Notes under the pieces: model-generated | The model's input: the letters and a program-made list of their open reading frames with translations, nothing else | Databases searched by the model: none | Told to the model about the DNA's origin: nothing | Part shown: positions 26,358-35,952 of the stretch, piece after piece | Layout: each line of letters opens with the position of its first letter | Numbering within the stretch: the first letter of the stretch is position 1 | Assembly: GCA_944320865.1 (NCBI GenBank) | Contig: CALUJC010000019.1 | Coordinates: forward strand, 1-59,205 | Source of the DNA: an uncultured Bacteroides sp. | Lineage (GTDB): Bacteria > Bacteroidota > Bacteroidia > Bacteroidales > Bacteroidaceae | Direction of reading: 5' to 3' | Length of the DNA stretch: 59,205 nucleotides | Program-made: the position numbers and the translations under genes

Positions 26358-27296
26358 ATGATTATGAACAAAGTAAAAATTGGGATATTCTTTTCACTCG
26401 TGCTGGGTATGGGGTTGTTTTCTTCGTGCGGAAGCGATGAGGGAAACAGCAAGTTGCTCTTGAACGAAGTGCTGGTAAACAACCAAAGCAACTTCCAAGA
26501 TGACTATGGCATACACAGCCCGTGGATTGAAATATTCAACAAATCGTATGGTACTGCCGACCTTGCCGGTTGCTACCTGAGGCATAGCAGCCAGCCGGGC
26601 GATACTGCATCGTACTTCATTCCCAAAGGGGATGTATTGACGAAAATCAACCCGCGCCAGCACGCCTTGTTCTGGGCAGACGGACTGCCTAACCGTGGAA
26701 CTTTCCACACCAACTTCCGCTTGGAACCCAATGTGGATAACTGGATAGGTCTTTATGATTCCGGCAAAAAACTGCTGGACCAGATTGTAGTCCCGGCAGC
26801 ACAATTGCAAGCCGACCATTCTTACGCACGTGTGGACGATGCCGCCCCTGAATGGGAAGTGAAAGACGAATCGGCGGAAAAATATGTTACCCCCAGCACC
26901 AACAACAAGACGCTGGACAAGAACGTGAAGATGGAAAAGTTCGAATTGCACGACAGCGTCGGTATAGGCATGTCCATTACCGCCATGCTGGTGGTATTCT
27001 TCGGACTTATCCTGCTTTATGTCTCATTTAAATTCATCGGCAAGGCATCTGTAGCCATGAGCCGTAAGAACGCCATGAAGGCTAAGGGCATCACGGACAA
27101 GAGCGAAGCCAAGGAGAAAGGCCTCGGCCAGGCTCCGGGCGAAGTATTTGCCGCCATCTCCATGGCCCTGCACGAAATGCAAAGCGACGTGCACGACGTG
27201 GAAGAAACGGTACTTACCATTACGCGCGTAAAACGCAGCTACTCGCCATGGAGTTCAAAGATTTACACGTTGCGAGAGATTCCGCATAAGAAGTAA
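26358..27296 (+). CDS. Lamin-tail-domain/OadG fusion, probable gamma (delta) subunit
   Basis: 312 residues in three parts. (1) A lipoprotein-like signal (GMGLFSSC) followed by a lamin tail domain at about residues 30-150: LLLNEVLVNNQSNF, SPWIEIFNKSYGTADLAGCYL, FWADGLP. (2) One membrane helix at about 204-228 (GIGMSITAMLVVFFGLILLY). (3) A charged C-terminal tail with a glutamine/glutamate-rich helix (MALHEMQSDVHDVEETVLTI). The membrane helix plus tail fit OadG, which anchors the decarboxylase. The periplasmic LTD is an addition to the classic small gamma subunit. A second ATG lies two codons downstream. Confidence 0.83.
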   Translation: MIMNKVKIGIFFSLVLGMGLFSSCGSDEGNSKLLLNEVLVNNQSNFQDDYGIHSPWIEIFNKSYGTADLAGCYLRHSSQPGDTASYFIPKGDVLTKINPRQHALFWADGLPNRGTFHTNFRLEPNVDNWIGLYDSGKKLLDQIVVPAAQLQADHSYARVDDAAPEWEVKDESAEKYVTPSTNNKTLDKNVKMEKFELHDSVGIGMSITAMLVVFFGLILLYVSFKFIGKASVAMSRKNAMKAKGITDKSEAKEKGLGQAPGEVFAAISMALHEMQSDVHDVEETVLTITRVKRSYSPWSSKIYTLREIPHKK

Positions 27297-27322
27297 AACA
27301 TACCCTAAAATTTATAGAACAA

Positions 27323-27763
27323 ATGAAAGAATATAAATACAAAATCAATGGCAATGTTTACAATGTTGTTATCGGAGATATTGAAGGAAACATTGCCCAT
27401 GTGGAAGTAAACGGCACTCCCTACAATGTAGAAATGGAAAATGCGCCCAAACCCAAGACTACCGTTATCAAACCGGTAGTTCGCCAGGCATCGACCACAC
27501 CGGGAGCACCTGCCGCCCAGGTAACCAAACCGGCACCGGCATCCGGCGGCAAGTCGGGCGTGAAATCACCGCTGCCCGGCACCATCCTCGACATCAAGGT
27601 GAAAGTGGGCGACGTGGTAAAGAAGGGACAAACCATCATTATCCTCGAAGCCATGAAGATGGAAAACAACATCAATGCCGACCGCGATGGCAAGGTTACC
27701 GCTATCAATGTCAGCAAGGGAGATTCTATTCTTGAAGGTACTGACCTCGTAATTATTGAATAG
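27323..27763 (+). CDS. mmdC: Biotin carboxyl carrier subunit of methylmalonyl-CoA decarboxylase
   Basis: 146 residues. The C-terminal biotinyl domain (about 75-146) has VKSPLPGTILDIKVKVGD and the biotin motif EAMKMENN with the modified lysine at K112. A Pro/Ala-rich linker (about 45-74) joins it to an N-terminal segment that binds partner subunits. It carries CO2 from MmdA to MmdB. It is separated from mmdB by one base. Confidence 0.94.
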   Translation: MKEYKYKINGNVYNVVIGDIEGNIAHVEVNGTPYNVEMENAPKPKTTVIKPVVRQASTTPGAPAAQVTKPAPASGGKSGVKSPLPGTILDIKVKVGDVVKKGQTIIILEAMKMENNINADRDGKVTAINVSKGDSILEGTDLVIIE

Positions 27764-27764
27764 T

Positions 27765-28925
27765 ATGGGAGAATTTATTAGTTTCTTAGGAAGCAACCTA
27801 TCCGACTTCTGGACATATACGGGCTTTGCCAACGCTACGCCGGGGCACCTGATTATGATCCTGGTAGGTTTGTTCTTCATTTATCTGGCTATCTCAAAGG
27901 AATTCGAGCCGATGTTGCTGATACCTATCGGCTTCGGTATCCTTGTGGGAAATATCCCCTTCAACATGGAGGCCGGTTTGCAAGTCGGTATCTATGAACA
28001 AGGGTCTGTGCTCAACATCTTATACCAAGGTGTAACTTCCGGCTGGTATCCGCCGCTCATCTTCTTGGGTATCGGTGCCATGACGGACTTCTCGGCACTT
28101 ATCTCTAATCCTAAACTGATGTTGATTGGAGCTGCTGCCCAGTTCGGTATTTTCGGCGCATACATGATTGCCCTCCAATGGGGATTCGACCCGATGCAGG
28201 CTGCAGCTATCGGTATTATCGGTGGTGCGGATGGTCCTACGGCTATCTTCCTGTCATCCAAGCTTGCCCCGAACCTGATGGGCGCCATCGCCGTGTCGGC
28301 CTACTCGTACATGGCCTTGGTACCGGTTATCCAGCCGCCTGTGATGCGCTTACTCACCACGAAGCACGAGCGCCTCATCCGCATGAAGCCGCCGCGCGTG
28401 GTGTCGCACACGGAGAAGGTCATCTTCCCCATCCTGGGCTTGCTGCTGACGTGCTTCCTCGTGCCCTCCGGCCTGCCGTTGTTGGGCATGCTGTTCTTCG
28501 GCAACCTGCTGAAGGAGAGTGGCGTGACCCGTCGTTTGGCCAACACGGCCAGCGGCCCGCTGATTGATACCATCACCATGCTGCTGGGCTTGACGGTGGG
28601 TGCCTCCACGCAGGCTTCGGAGTTCCTGACGTTCGACTCCATCAAGATTTTCGGCCTCGGCGCCTTGTCGTTCATCATCGCCACGGCTTCGGGTGTGGCC
28701 TTCGTGAAGTTCTTCAACCTGTTCTTGAAGAAGGACAACAAGATCAACCCGCTCATCGGTAACGCCGGTGTATCGGCCGTGCCCGACTCGGCCCGCATCT
28801 CGCAAATCGTTGGATTGGAGTACGACCCCACCAACTATCTGCTGATGCACGCCATGGGTCCGAATGTGGCAGGCGTAATCGGCTCGGCCATCGCCGCCGG
28901 TATCTTGCTGGGATTCTTGGTATAA
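27765..28925 (+). CDS. mmdB: Sodium-pumping methylmalonyl-CoA decarboxylase, beta subunit
   Basis: 386-residue membrane protein of the OadB/MmdB family. It decarboxylates carboxybiotin and exports Na+. About nine to ten hydrophobic segments are visible. The GGADGPTAIFLSSKLAPN region (Asp at about residue 156) and NAGVSAVPDSARIS are the family's ion-site motifs. The start MGEFISFLGS at 27765 lies directly after the biotin carrier stop; a slightly longer start would overlap it. It ends the operon, followed by a terminator. Confidence 0.95.
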   Translation: MGEFISFLGSNLSDFWTYTGFANATPGHLIMILVGLFFIYLAISKEFEPMLLIPIGFGILVGNIPFNMEAGLQVGIYEQGSVLNILYQGVTSGWYPPLIFLGIGAMTDFSALISNPKLMLIGAAAQFGIFGAYMIALQWGFDPMQAAAIGIIGGADGPTAIFLSSKLAPNLMGAIAVSAYSYMALVPVIQPPVMRLLTTKHERLIRMKPPRVVSHTEKVIFPILGLLLTCFLVPSGLPLLGMLFFGNLLKESGVTRRLANTASGPLIDTITMLLGLTVGASTQASEFLTFDSIKIFGLGALSFIIATASGVAFVKFFNLFLKKDNKINPLIGNAGVSAVPDSARISQIVGLEYDPTNYLLMHAMGPNVAGVIGSAIAAGILLGFLV

Positions 28926-28954
28926 CAGAATAAGGAAAAATATCTGATAGGAAA

Positions 28955-28994
28955 AGAGGGTGCATCCCCGTTTATTCGGGATACACTCTCTTTT
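28955..28994 (+). terminator. Terminator of the methylmalonyl-CoA decarboxylase operon
   Basis: agagggtgcatcccc (28955-28969) pairs with gggatacactctct (28978-28991) with G-U pairs, followed by a T-run (28990-28996). Confidence 0.75.
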
Positions 28995-29047
28995 TTACTC
29001 TTAATACATGCGATAACTATCTGTCAAACAATTTATAAAAATCATTT

Positions 29048-30862
29048 ATGAAGAAGAACATCTTATCCGCTATCATGCTTGGACTGCTGTGTATCGGCCC
29101 GCTACAAGCCCAAGAGCTCTTCTTGAATCCTATGCCACAGGAATATACCATCAATCAAGACGGCATAAACACCCCTGCGCAATACCGCGTGCTGGCGGAC
29201 GATAATGATGCGCTCTCTCCAGCCATCGGCCTGCTGGAAAGAGTGATGCCCGGTGAAAACGAGGAAGCCTCGTTCCGTGTCTGCATTGGCATTAAAGGCG
29301 ACAAGAACATCAAGAAATACGCCCGCCACATTCCCGCGAAAGCAGAAGGCTATTATCTAAAGATAGACAAAGGGAGCATCACCATAGCCGCCAACGATGC
29401 CCGGGGTGCTTACTACGGAGTGCAAACTTTAGCACAACTTCTGGCTTTGCCACAATTACCACTGATAGAAATCACCGATTACCCCGACATTCCTTACCGG
29501 GGCGTGGTAGAAGGCTTTTACGGCACGCCTTGGAGTCATGAAGCGCGCTTAAGCCAACTTGACTTCTACGGCCGGAACAAGATGAACACCTACATCTACG
29601 GCCCCAAGGACGACCCCTACCACCGCACGCCCCACTGGCGCAAGCCCTATCCGGAAAAGGAGGCCGCCCAACTCCGCGAGCTGGTGGAGAGGGCCAAGGC
29701 GAACAACGTCATCTTCTACTGGGCCATCCACCCGGGGCAAGACATCCGGTGGAACGAGGAAGACCGCACGAATCTGATGAACAAGTTTGAAAGCATGTAC
29801 CGGCTGGGCGTGCGCGGCTTTGCCGTGTTCTTCGACGACATCAGCGGCGAAGGCACCAAGGCCGACAAGCAGGCGGAACTGCTGAACTACCTGGACGACA
29901 ACTTCGTCCGGCCGAAGGGCGACGTGGCACCGCTCATCCTCTGCCCCACGGAGTACAACAAGGCCTGGGCCAACGTGAAGGGCGGCTACCTCACCACGCT
30001 GGGCAGCAAGCTGAACGCCGGCATACAAGTGATGTGGACGGGCAACGACGTGGTGGCCAGCATAGACCACCCCACCTTTGAGTTTATCAATCCCCTGATA
30101 CAGCGCAAAGCCTACATCTGGTGGAATTACCCCGTGACGGACTACGTGCAAGACCACCTGCTCATGGGCCCCGTCTACGGCAACGGCACGGACATCAAGG
30201 ACGACGCCATAGCCTTCGTGTCCAATCCCATGGAGCATGCCGAAGCCTCCAAAATAGCCCTGTACGGCATTGCCGCCTACACCTGGAACATGGACGACTA
30301 CGACCCGCACCAAGCGTGGGAGGAGTCCATCCGCGACCTGATGCCTGCCAACGCCCCCTACCTGAGGACGTTTGCCCTGCACAACACCGACTTGGGCCCC
30401 AACCGCTATGACTTCCGCAGGGAGGAATCGGAAAACATCCGCCCAGCCCTCGAAGCAATCCTCAACAGCTATAAGCATGGAGAGGCACCGGACCAGGAAG
30501 CCCTCAGCCAAGTAGAAGAAGAGTGCCGCGCCATCTGCCTGGCCTCAGACAAACTGTTGACTTCCGACGAAAACCCCATGCTGATAGAAGAAATAGCCCC
30601 TTGGCTCATCCGCTTCAAAGTACTTGGTCTATTCGGGCAAGAAGTCTTGAATGCATTGCAAAGGCAAGCCCTAGGCCAGACCAAGGAAGCCGATGTGGCC
30701 TACCAGAAAGCCCGGGTGCTGCGCTCCACCCTGCAATGGACGGACAAACTGCTCAACCCGCAAGCCCAGCAACCGGGTGCCGAGTGCGGAAGCAAAGTGC
30801 TGCTCCCCACCCTTGAGGTGCTCTTCGAGATAGCCGCTTCCCGCCAGGAAAAGGCTGAATAG
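29048..30862 (+). CDS. GH84 beta-N-acetylhexosaminidase (secreted)
   Basis: 604 residues. The signal peptide (MKKNILSAIMLGLLCIGPLQAQ) precedes an N-terminal GH20b-like domain (to about residue 140), then the GH84 barrel beginning YRGVVEGFYGTPWSHEARL. The catalytic Asp pair is in AVFFDDISGEG (D263, D264), as in the Bacteroides O-GlcNAcase family. YWAIHPGQDIRW, VMWTGNDVVAS and YIWWNYPV are also conserved. It ends with a helical segment. Likely releases N-acetylglucosamine from glycans in the periplasm; a lone gene here, without a SusCD pair. Confidence 0.92.
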   Translation: MKKNILSAIMLGLLCIGPLQAQELFLNPMPQEYTINQDGINTPAQYRVLADDNDALSPAIGLLERVMPGENEEASFRVCIGIKGDKNIKKYARHIPAKAEGYYLKIDKGSITIAANDARGAYYGVQTLAQLLALPQLPLIEITDYPDIPYRGVVEGFYGTPWSHEARLSQLDFYGRNKMNTYIYGPKDDPYHRTPHWRKPYPEKEAAQLRELVERAKANNVIFYWAIHPGQDIRWNEEDRTNLMNKFESMYRLGVRGFAVFFDDISGEGTKADKQAELLNYLDDNFVRPKGDVAPLILCPTEYNKAWANVKGGYLTTLGSKLNAGIQVMWTGNDVVASIDHPTFEFINPLIQRKAYIWWNYPVTDYVQDHLLMGPVYGNGTDIKDDAIAFVSNPMEHAEASKIALYGIAAYTWNMDDYDPHQAWEESIRDLMPANAPYLRTFALHNTDLGPNRYDFRREESENIRPALEAILNSYKHGEAPDQEALSQVEEECRAICLASDKLLTSDENPMLIEEIAPWLIRFKVLGLFGQEVLNALQRQALGQTKEADVAYQKARVLRSTLQWTDKLLNPQAQQPGAECGSKVLLPTLEVLFEIAASRQEKAE

Positions 30863-30895
30863 GAACGGAGGGCACGCCCTTCCCCCCCAAAAGCA

Positions 30896-30935
30896 AAGCG
30901 GAGATATACCCCGGAATAGGGACATATCTCCGCTT
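30896..30935. terminator. Bidirectional terminator hairpin
   Basis: aagcggagatat (30896-30907) and atatctccgctt (30924-30935) form a perfect 12-bp stem between convergent genes. T-rich DNA follows on the plus strand. Confidence 0.65.
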
Positions 30936-30961
30936 AATCTTTATGCTTACTACCGGTTGCT

Positions 30962-31369
30962 TTACCGGTAGCCTTCGTCTACCATCATGATGACTTCGCC
31001 ACCCAGCAGACCTGTCAGGTAATGCTCGCGCACCCAGACGTTTTCAAAATACTTCGTCTCGCCCGCCCCGTAGTTCAGCACTAGGCACTCCTTGGCACCG
31101 TCCTTCCATTGCCACGTGAAGTCGCGCGTCTCGGTATTGGTAGTGGCCGTATTGGCATCATACTCCATCTTAATCTCCTGCCCGGAATTGCCTTGCCGCA
31201 CAAACTTCAGCTTGTGCGTGTAGGTGATGTTGTCCACCACCGTCTCTTGCACCCATGTGCGGCACAACTTGTCGTCCAGCGAAGGCGCGTCGTCATCGTC
31301 ACCGCACGAACAGAGAGGAGCAGCCAAGAGCAGAAGCAGGCATATCTTCAAATAATCCAATGCTTTCAT
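30962..31369 (-). CDS. Small lipoprotein of unknown function
   Basis: 135 residues with a lipoprotein signal (MKALDYLKICLLLLLAAPLCSC). The Asp-rich GDDDDAPSLDD follows the lipid cysteine, as is common in surface-exposed Bacteroidetes lipoproteins. The remainder (WVQETVVDNITYTHKLKFVR...) is beta-rich, about the size of a lipocalin-like domain, but no family can be assigned with confidence. It lies 32 bp after purL in the same direction and may be co-transcribed with it. Confidence 0.7.
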   Translation of the reverse strand: MKALDYLKICLLLLLAAPLCSCGDDDDAPSLDDKLCRTWVQETVVDNITYTHKLKFVRQGNSGQEIKMEYDANTATTNTETRDFTWQWKDGAKECLVLNYGAGETKYFENVWVREHYLTGLLGGEVIMMVDEGYR

Positions 31370-31401
31370 ATTTCTTTTCTTGCTTTAAGGGAAGGGTGAA
31401 A

Positions 31402-34400
31402 TCACTTGCCGAGTTTCTCTTCTACCCACTTGCGAGCATTCACAAAGGCCTCTATCCACGGAGTCACCTGGTCGGTGTGCAGGCGATTGGAAGGATAATA
31501 GGCATTCTGCCACGGGAAGATGGCACGCTCCAAGTGGGGCATAATGGCCAAGTGACGCCCATCGGCACTGGCTATAGCCGCTGTAGAGAAATCTGAACCA
31601 TTAGGATTGCCCGGATATTCATCGTAGGTGTACTTTGCTACAATGTGATAATGGTCTTCATCATAAGGCAAAGAGAACTTGCCTTCGCCATGAGCCACCC
31701 AAATGCCCAGTTTGCTTCCGCTAAGCGAGCCGAACATCACGCTGCGGTTGGTCGGTATGGTCACGCCTAAGAAACGGCTTTCAAATTTATGGGAATCATT
31801 GTGGAGCATGTGGCCATGCACTTCGTCTTCCGGTGTAATAAGGTTCAACTCCATCATCAACTGGCATCCGTTGCATACACCTAACGACAGAGTATCCTCG
31901 CGGGCATAGAATTTGGTAAGAGCTTCCTTAGCTTTCGGATTGAAGAGGAAAGCGCCTGCCCACCCCTTGGCTGAACCAAGCACGTCGGAGTTAGAGAATC
32001 CGCCGCAGAAGACAATCATGTTGACATCTTCCAGCGTCTCACGCCCGCTCACCAGGTCGGTCATCGTCACATCCTTCACATCGAAGCCGGCCAAGTAGAG
32101 CGAATAAGCCATTTCACGCTCGCCATTGGTACCCTTCTCGCGGATAATGGCGGCACGGATGCCCGTCGGGGTGCGGCGGTCGGGGCTTATGCCGTATTGG
32201 GAAAGCTTGCCGGTGAAGCCGGGCAAGAAAGCCAAGTCCATGGGTTGCATCTTATAATTCTCGAAGCGCTTCTTGGCACAACCGTTCATCGACTGCTTGC
32301 GATCGAGCAGATAGGAAGTAGAATACCACACATCGCGCAAATAGTCAATTCCAAACTGGTAAGTAGCCTCATCCTTGGTTATCAGAATATGACGTTCATC
32401 AACAGGTTTGCCCAATTTGATGTAACCGACACCGGCATCCTCCAGGATATGCTTTACTTCCGCCTTATGCTTGTCGCTCACTTGGATGACAACACCCGGA
32501 TTTTCGGCAAACAATATCTTGACGAGGTCATGCTCCTTAATCTTGTCGAGACTGATTTCCATGCCGCCTTCCATGTTGGAGAAGCACATTTCGAGCAAGG
32601 TTGTGATAAGGCCTCCTGCCGATATGTCGTGTCCGGCCAGGATAAGACCTTTGTTCACCAGCTCTTGGATGGCAAGGAAAGCATCGCGGAAGTACTCGGG
32701 ATTCTGCACCGTAGGCACCTCATCGCCAACCTTGCCCAGCGATTGGGCAAAGGCCGAACCGCCCAGCTTCAAGGCATCGAAGCTGAAGTCTATGTGGTAG
32801 AGCGTGCTCTTGGGGTCGTTCTCCAATACTTGGGATACGACTTTCTTTACATCCGATACTTCACCTCCGGCAGACACGATGACCGTGCCCGGAGCGATGA
32901 CCTTGCTTCCGTCCGGATACTTTTGAGTCATGGACAAAGAGTCTTTGCCTGTAGGCACATTGATTTGCAAGGCGCAACAGAAATCGCTCAGTGCCTTTAC
33001 TGCTTTATAAAGACGGGCGTCTTCACCTTCCTGCGAACGGCAAGGCCACATCCAGTTGGCGGAAAGCGACACACTATCCAGTCCCTCGGCAAGAGGTGCC
33101 CACACCAAATTGGTCAATGCCTCACTTACTGACAATACCGAACCGGCCTCGGGATTGGCCAAAGCTGCCTGGGGAGCATGTCCCAACGAAGTGGCAATAC
33201 CCTTCTCTCCCCGATAATCCAAGGCTACTACACCGCAATCACTCAAAGGCAACTGAAGCTCGCCCAAACATTGCTGGCGGGCTATTTTTCCCGTCACGGA
33301 GCGGTCGACTTTGTTGATCAACCAATCTTTACAGGCTACTGCTTCGAGTTGAAGCACGTTAGCCAAATACTCATCAAGTTTAGTGGGGTCATAAACAGGC
33401 ATTTCATAATGCCGTTCTACGGTCTTGTCCACCATATAGGTCTTAGGCGAGGAACCAAACATCTGGCTTACAGCCAAGTCAAAAGGACGCACCCCATCAG
33501 CTTGCTCGAAGGCAAAGCGATGGTCGCCTGTAGTTTCACCTACCACATACATCGGGGCACGCTCGCGCTCGGCTATCTTGGCCACATGCTCTATGGCCTC
33601 TTCCTTGATAAGGAGACCCATGCGTTCCTGACTTTCATTAGCGATGATTTCTTTGGCGGAAAGGGTCTTGTCGCCTATAGGAAGCTTGCTCATGTCAATC
33701 AATCCGCCACACTCTTCTACAAGTTCGGAAAGGCAGTTAACATGGCCAGCCGAACCGTGGTCGTGAATGGATACTACCGGGTTGACATCTTCCTCGCAAA
33801 GGGCACGCACCACGTTGTAGGCACGCTTCTGCATCTCAGCATTGGCACGTTGCACAGCATTCAGCTCGATGCCGCTGCTATAACGTCCGGTGTCGACAGA
33901 AGACACAGAGCCTCCGCCCAAACCGATGCGGTAATTATCGCCACCCATCACTACAATTTTGTTTCCGGCTTCAGGTTCACCCTTCAGGCAATCGCGTTCA
34001 GTACCATAACCTACGCCTCCGGCCAGCATGATGACTTTATCGTAGCCGTAAACTTCATCTTTTTCTTTATGCTCGAAGGTAAGCACCGAACCACAAATAA
34101 GGGGCTGACCAAATTTATTTCCGAAATCACTGGCTCCGTTGGACGCCTTGATAAGGATTTGCTCAGGAGTCTGATATAGCCATTTACGCACAGGCAATAA
34201 TTGCTCCCATTCGCGTCCTTCGTCGGTACGTGGATAGGAAGTCATATAAACCGCCGTACCTGCTATAGGCCATGAACCTTTTCCTCCACCCATACGGTCG
34301 CGGATTTCACCTCCGGTGCCTGTAGATGCTCCGTTGAAAGGCTCTACCGTAGTAGGGAAATTGTGCGTCTCGGCTTTGAGGGAGATGACGCTCTTGATGT

Positions 34401-35109
34401 CTTTTATCTGAAAGTAATCGGGTTTCGAGTGGTCGGCTGGTGCAAATTGCTCGATGACAGGACCTTCTGCAAAGGCCACATTATCTTTATAAGCCGATAT
34501 GATTTTATTGGGGTTCTCTTGGGTAGTTTTCTTTATCATTTGGAAAAGGGAGGATTCCTGCTCTACTCCGTCAATGATGAAAGTGCCACCGAATATCTTA
34601 TGGCGGCAATGTTCGGAGTTAATCTGTGCAAAACCAAAGACCTCGCTATCGGTGAGCGGGCGTCCCAGGTCTTTCTCCACTTTTTTAAGGTAATCTATTT
34701 CTTCCTTACTCAACGCCAGACCCTCCTGCTCGTTGTAGGCCTCGAGGTCTTCCACGTGGATTATAGGCTCGGGGTGGCGGTTAGTAGTGAACACTTGCTG
34801 GTCGAGCCCGTGGTACATACGTTGGAGCATGGGGTCGTATTCGGCATTTTCATCTTTTACAGGGAAATATTCTTCAATGCGGAGAATGCCTGCGAGACCC
34901 ATGTTTTGGGTAATCTCGACAGCATTGGTGCTCCAGGGGGTAATCATTTCGCGCCGGGGGCCCACAAAGTAACCTTTCAGGTTTTCTTCACTCTCGGGAG
35001 TGGCTTCTCCGAAAAGCCAGCAGAGTTTCCCGAGCTCATCTTGCCCGGGCATGTGGCCGCAATCTACGGCAATTACGCTTTGGGTTGGGGTTCTGAAAAA
35101 GGTAATCAT
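31402..35109 (-). CDS. purL: Phosphoribosylformylglycinamidine synthase, long single-chain form
   Basis: FGAM synthase of purine synthesis: converts FGAR, glutamine and ATP to FGAM. At 1235 residues it is the large form that fuses linker, synthetase and glutamine amidotransferase domains. Visible are SEHCRHKIFGGTF (active-site His), ETHNFPTTVEPFNGASTGTGGEIRD, VGYGTERDCLKG, and in the C-terminal amidotransferase GVCNGCQLMMELN (nucleophile Cys) and HGEGKFSLPY. The start MITFFRTPTQSV at 35109 is family-like. PurS and PurQ are not needed with this form. Confidence 0.96.
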   Translation of the reverse strand: MITFFRTPTQSVIAVDCGHMPGQDELGKLCWLFGEATPESEENLKGYFVGPRREMITPWSTNAVEITQNMGLAGILRIEEYFPVKDENAEYDPMLQRMYHGLDQQVFTTNRHPEPIIHVEDLEAYNEQEGLALSKEEIDYLKKVEKDLGRPLTDSEVFGFAQINSEHCRHKIFGGTFIIDGVEQESSLFQMIKKTTQENPNKIISAYKDNVAFAEGPVIEQFAPADHSKPDYFQIKDIKSVISLKAETHNFPTTVEPFNGASTGTGGEIRDRMGGGKGSWPIAGTAVYMTSYPRTDEGREWEQLLPVRKWLYQTPEQILIKASNGASDFGNKFGQPLICGSVLTFEHKEKDEVYGYDKVIMLAGGVGYGTERDCLKGEPEAGNKIVVMGGDNYRIGLGGGSVSSVDTGRYSSGIELNAVQRANAEMQKRAYNVVRALCEEDVNPVVSIHDHGSAGHVNCLSELVEECGGLIDMSKLPIGDKTLSAKEIIANESQERMGLLIKEEAIEHVAKIAERERAPMYVVGETTGDHRFAFEQADGVRPFDLAVSQMFGSSPKTYMVDKTVERHYEMPVYDPTKLDEYLANVLQLEAVACKDWLINKVDRSVTGKIARQQCLGELQLPLSDCGVVALDYRGEKGIATSLGHAPQAALANPEAGSVLSVSEALTNLVWAPLAEGLDSVSLSANWMWPCRSQEGEDARLYKAVKALSDFCCALQINVPTGKDSLSMTQKYPDGSKVIAPGTVIVSAGGEVSDVKKVVSQVLENDPKSTLYHIDFSFDALKLGGSAFAQSLGKVGDEVPTVQNPEYFRDAFLAIQELVNKGLILAGHDISAGGLITTLLEMCFSNMEGGMEISLDKIKEHDLVKILFAENPGVVIQVSDKHKAEVKHILEDAGVGYIKLGKPVDERHILITKDEATYQFGIDYLRDVWYSTSYLLDRKQSMNGCAKKRFENYKMQPMDLAFLPGFTGKLSQYGISPDRRTPTGIRAAIIREKGTNGEREMAYSLYLAGFDVKDVTMTDLVSGRETLEDVNMIVFCGGFSNSDVLGSAKGWAGAFLFNPKAKEALTKFYAREDTLSLGVCNGCQLMMELNLITPEDEVHGHMLHNDSHKFESRFLGVTIPTNRSVMFGSLSGSKLGIWVAHGEGKFSLPYDEDHYHIVAKYTYDEYPGNPNGSDFSTAAIASADGRHLAIMPHLERAIFPWQNAYYPSNRLHTDQVTPWIEAFVNARKWVEEKLGK

Positions 35110-35293
35110 ATACGTTATGTTTACTAATAATGCACACACAAAACTTTGTCTTCCACTTTGCCAAACAAAGACATTACCTTTGCAAGGGAAAGGTGTTGGC
35201 AATCTTTTGCAAAGATAGTGCAATATCTCTTTCCTGTAAAGCTATCGGCGGCATTTCTTTGAATTTTCCTAAAGAAATGCGATATTTGCAGCC

Positions 35294-35947
35294 ATGATTC
35301 AAATTGAGACCATAGTTAACATCCTGTGGAAAGGATTCATCATCGGCGTCATCGTGTCGGCACCGCTGGGTCCCGTGGGTGTACTCTGCATCCAGCGTAC
35401 ACTGAACAAAGGCCGGTGGTATGGATTCGTGACGGGGGTGGGTGCAGCCATGAGCGACATCTGCTATGCGTTGCTCACAGGCTACGGCATGAGTTTTGTA
35501 TTCGACTATGTGAATAAAAACATCTTCTACCTGCAACTGATAGGCAGCATCATGTTGTTCGCCTTCGGCATATACACTTTCCGCAGCAACCCGGTGAAGT
35601 CCCTCCGGCCGCCTTCGGGCAAGAAAGGGACCTATTTGCATAACCTTGTGACAGCCTTCTTCGTCACCCTTTCCAATCCGCTCATCATCTTTCTGTTCAT
35701 AGGCCTGTTCGCCCGCTTTTCCTTTGCAGGCAACGGGGCTTTGGTCAGCGAAACCGTATTGGGCTACTTGGCCATCATCCTGGGCGCGTTGTCGTGGTGG
35801 TTTGGCATCACGTACTTCGTCAACAAGGTGCGGGCGCACTTCAACCTGCGCGGCATCTGGATATTGAACCGCATCATCGGAAGTGTGGTGGCCATCGTAT
35901 CCCTGCTGGGGTTGGCATTCACATTAATGGGAGAATCACTTTATTAG
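35294..35947 (+). CDS. LysE-family amino acid exporter
   Basis: 217-residue membrane protein of the LysE/RhtB type, with six hydrophobic segments. The signature VSAPLGPVGVLCIQRTL near residue 22 and FFVTLSNPLIIFLFIGLFA near residue 130 match the family. It probably exports amino acids or related small solutes. A near-consensus -7 (GATATTTG) ends 5 bp before the start codon, which would give an almost leaderless mRNA. It is followed 5 bp later by the DUF4924 gene. Confidence 0.87.
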   Translation: MIQIETIVNILWKGFIIGVIVSAPLGPVGVLCIQRTLNKGRWYGFVTGVGAAMSDICYALLTGYGMSFVFDYVNKNIFYLQLIGSIMLFAFGIYTFRSNPVKSLRPPSGKKGTYLHNLVTAFFVTLSNPLIIFLFIGLFARFSFAGNGALVSETVLGYLAIILGALSWWFGITYFVNKVRAHFNLRGIWILNRIIGSVVAIVSLLGLAFTLMGESLY

Positions 35948-35952
35948 AGGAT

